From NCBI GenBank assembly GCA_013398955.1, contig VWPU01012279.1, forward strand, positions 106,577 to 170,576: 64,000 nt of DNA, in the 5' to 3' direction. The translations under genes and the position numbers were made by a program. The notes beneath the pieces were generated by a model. The model saw nothing but the letters and a program-made list of their open reading frames with translations, had not been told where the DNA came from and did not search any database. Source of the stretch: Callaeas wilsoni (Eukaryota > Chordata > Aves > Passeriformes > Callaeidae). Shown here one piece after another: positions 63,728-64,000 of this stretch; within the stretch, counting starts at the first letter, position 1, and each line of letters begins with the position of its first letter.

Positions 63728-63849
63728 TCAAATAATGAAATTTTTGGTTAAAACATCACGGTACTCCTCTATTGCTCTGCAAAGGGGATCCCGGTCCACA
63801 TGAAGGTTTTTTGAAGATCCAGCACATCCAGCTTCAATTTCAGCGGTGG
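63728..63849 (-). CDS. Terminal coding exon of an unidentified gene (partial)
   Basis: On the minus strand GTTTCCCCTTAG is a good acceptor ending at 63,850. The exon then gives 39 codons, starting TAEIEAGCAGSSKNL and including PLCRAIEEYRDVLTKNF, and stops at TGA (63,728-63,730). The frame is entered in phase 2 (two bases precede the first full codon). The peptide is well mixed and part of it, CRAIEEYRDVL, could be helical. I do not recognise the family. By memory it is not the end of CTTNBP2 or ANKRD7, the genes near LSM8 in mammals. It faces LSM8 tail to tail. The rest of the gene lies right of the window. It could still be a chance frame behind a chance acceptor. Confidence 0.45.
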
Positions 63850-64000
63850 CTAAGGGGAAACAACACAAGACTCCTTATGTTACTTTTACAGCAGACAGGG
63901 AGAATTACAGCACTGTAAGAACATTTTACATGACACAAGAGTCTGCAAACCTGAATGAGACTTTAAAATTTCCAAGAACACATAACAAGGGAAGAGCTGG
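63850..64000 (-). other. Putative intron of the minus-strand gene
   Basis: From the acceptor to the window edge the sequence is non-coding and AT-rich, consistent with the start of an intron. Nothing else is visible. Confidence 0.4.

Noticed and set aside
1..64000. CRISPR arrays, operons, tRNA or rRNA genes, prokaryotic mobile systems
   Set aside because: None seen; the tandem repeats found have no spacer structure, and the window is avian chromosomal DNA.

Overview
This window is nuclear DNA from a bird. The evidence is many CR1 LINE fragments with the typical avian 3' tail (ATTCTGTG-like octamers), several endogenous-retrovirus LTRs including one type I associate with neoavian and songbird genomes, AT-rich intergenic DNA, and a gene split by introns with GT..AG borders. 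There is no prokaryotic architecture: most open frames in the window are chance frames in non-coding DNA.

Layout. Positions 1 to about 46,600 form a gene-poor intergenic region. It holds CR1 fragments (2.5, 7.1, 11.2, 17.4, 23.7-24.5, 38.3 kb), two solo LTRs of one family (18.85-19.30 and 39.74-40.16 kb), a weaker LTR candidate (33.7 kb), a truncated LTR next to a one-base gap and a 75-bp direct duplication (34.67-35.07 kb), a few short tandem repeats, and an isolated CpG-rich island with a CTCF-like site (43.5-43.7 kb). Positions 46,624-48,155 are an LTR followed by a long inverted CR1 that reaches almost to the next promoter.

Positions 48,240-48,800 are a CpG island with three exact 52-bp tandem copies. 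It drives the only gene I can identify fully, LSM8 (coding 48,685-52,741, plus strand, four coding exons, 96 codons). LSM8 is the subunit that defines the nuclear LSm2-8 ring, which binds the 3' end of U6 snRNA. Its first intron has a U12-type (minor spliceosome) donor and branch point, the most interesting signal I found.

Positions 52.9-62.3 kb are again gene-poor, with a CR1 reverse-transcriptase relic, a 51-base T tract and one weak exon candidate. The right edge (62.3-64.0 kb) looks like the 3' end of a second, minus-strand gene: an acceptor, a 39-codon terminal coding segment, a stop, and a possible 1.4-kb 3' UTR ending at an AATAAA. I do not recognise its protein. It and LSM8 are tail to tail.

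I found no undescribed multi-gene system. The points worth following are the U12-type intron, the probable polymorphic LTR insertion collapsed in the assembly, the 52-bp promoter repeats, the orphan CpG island and the unidentified terminal exon.
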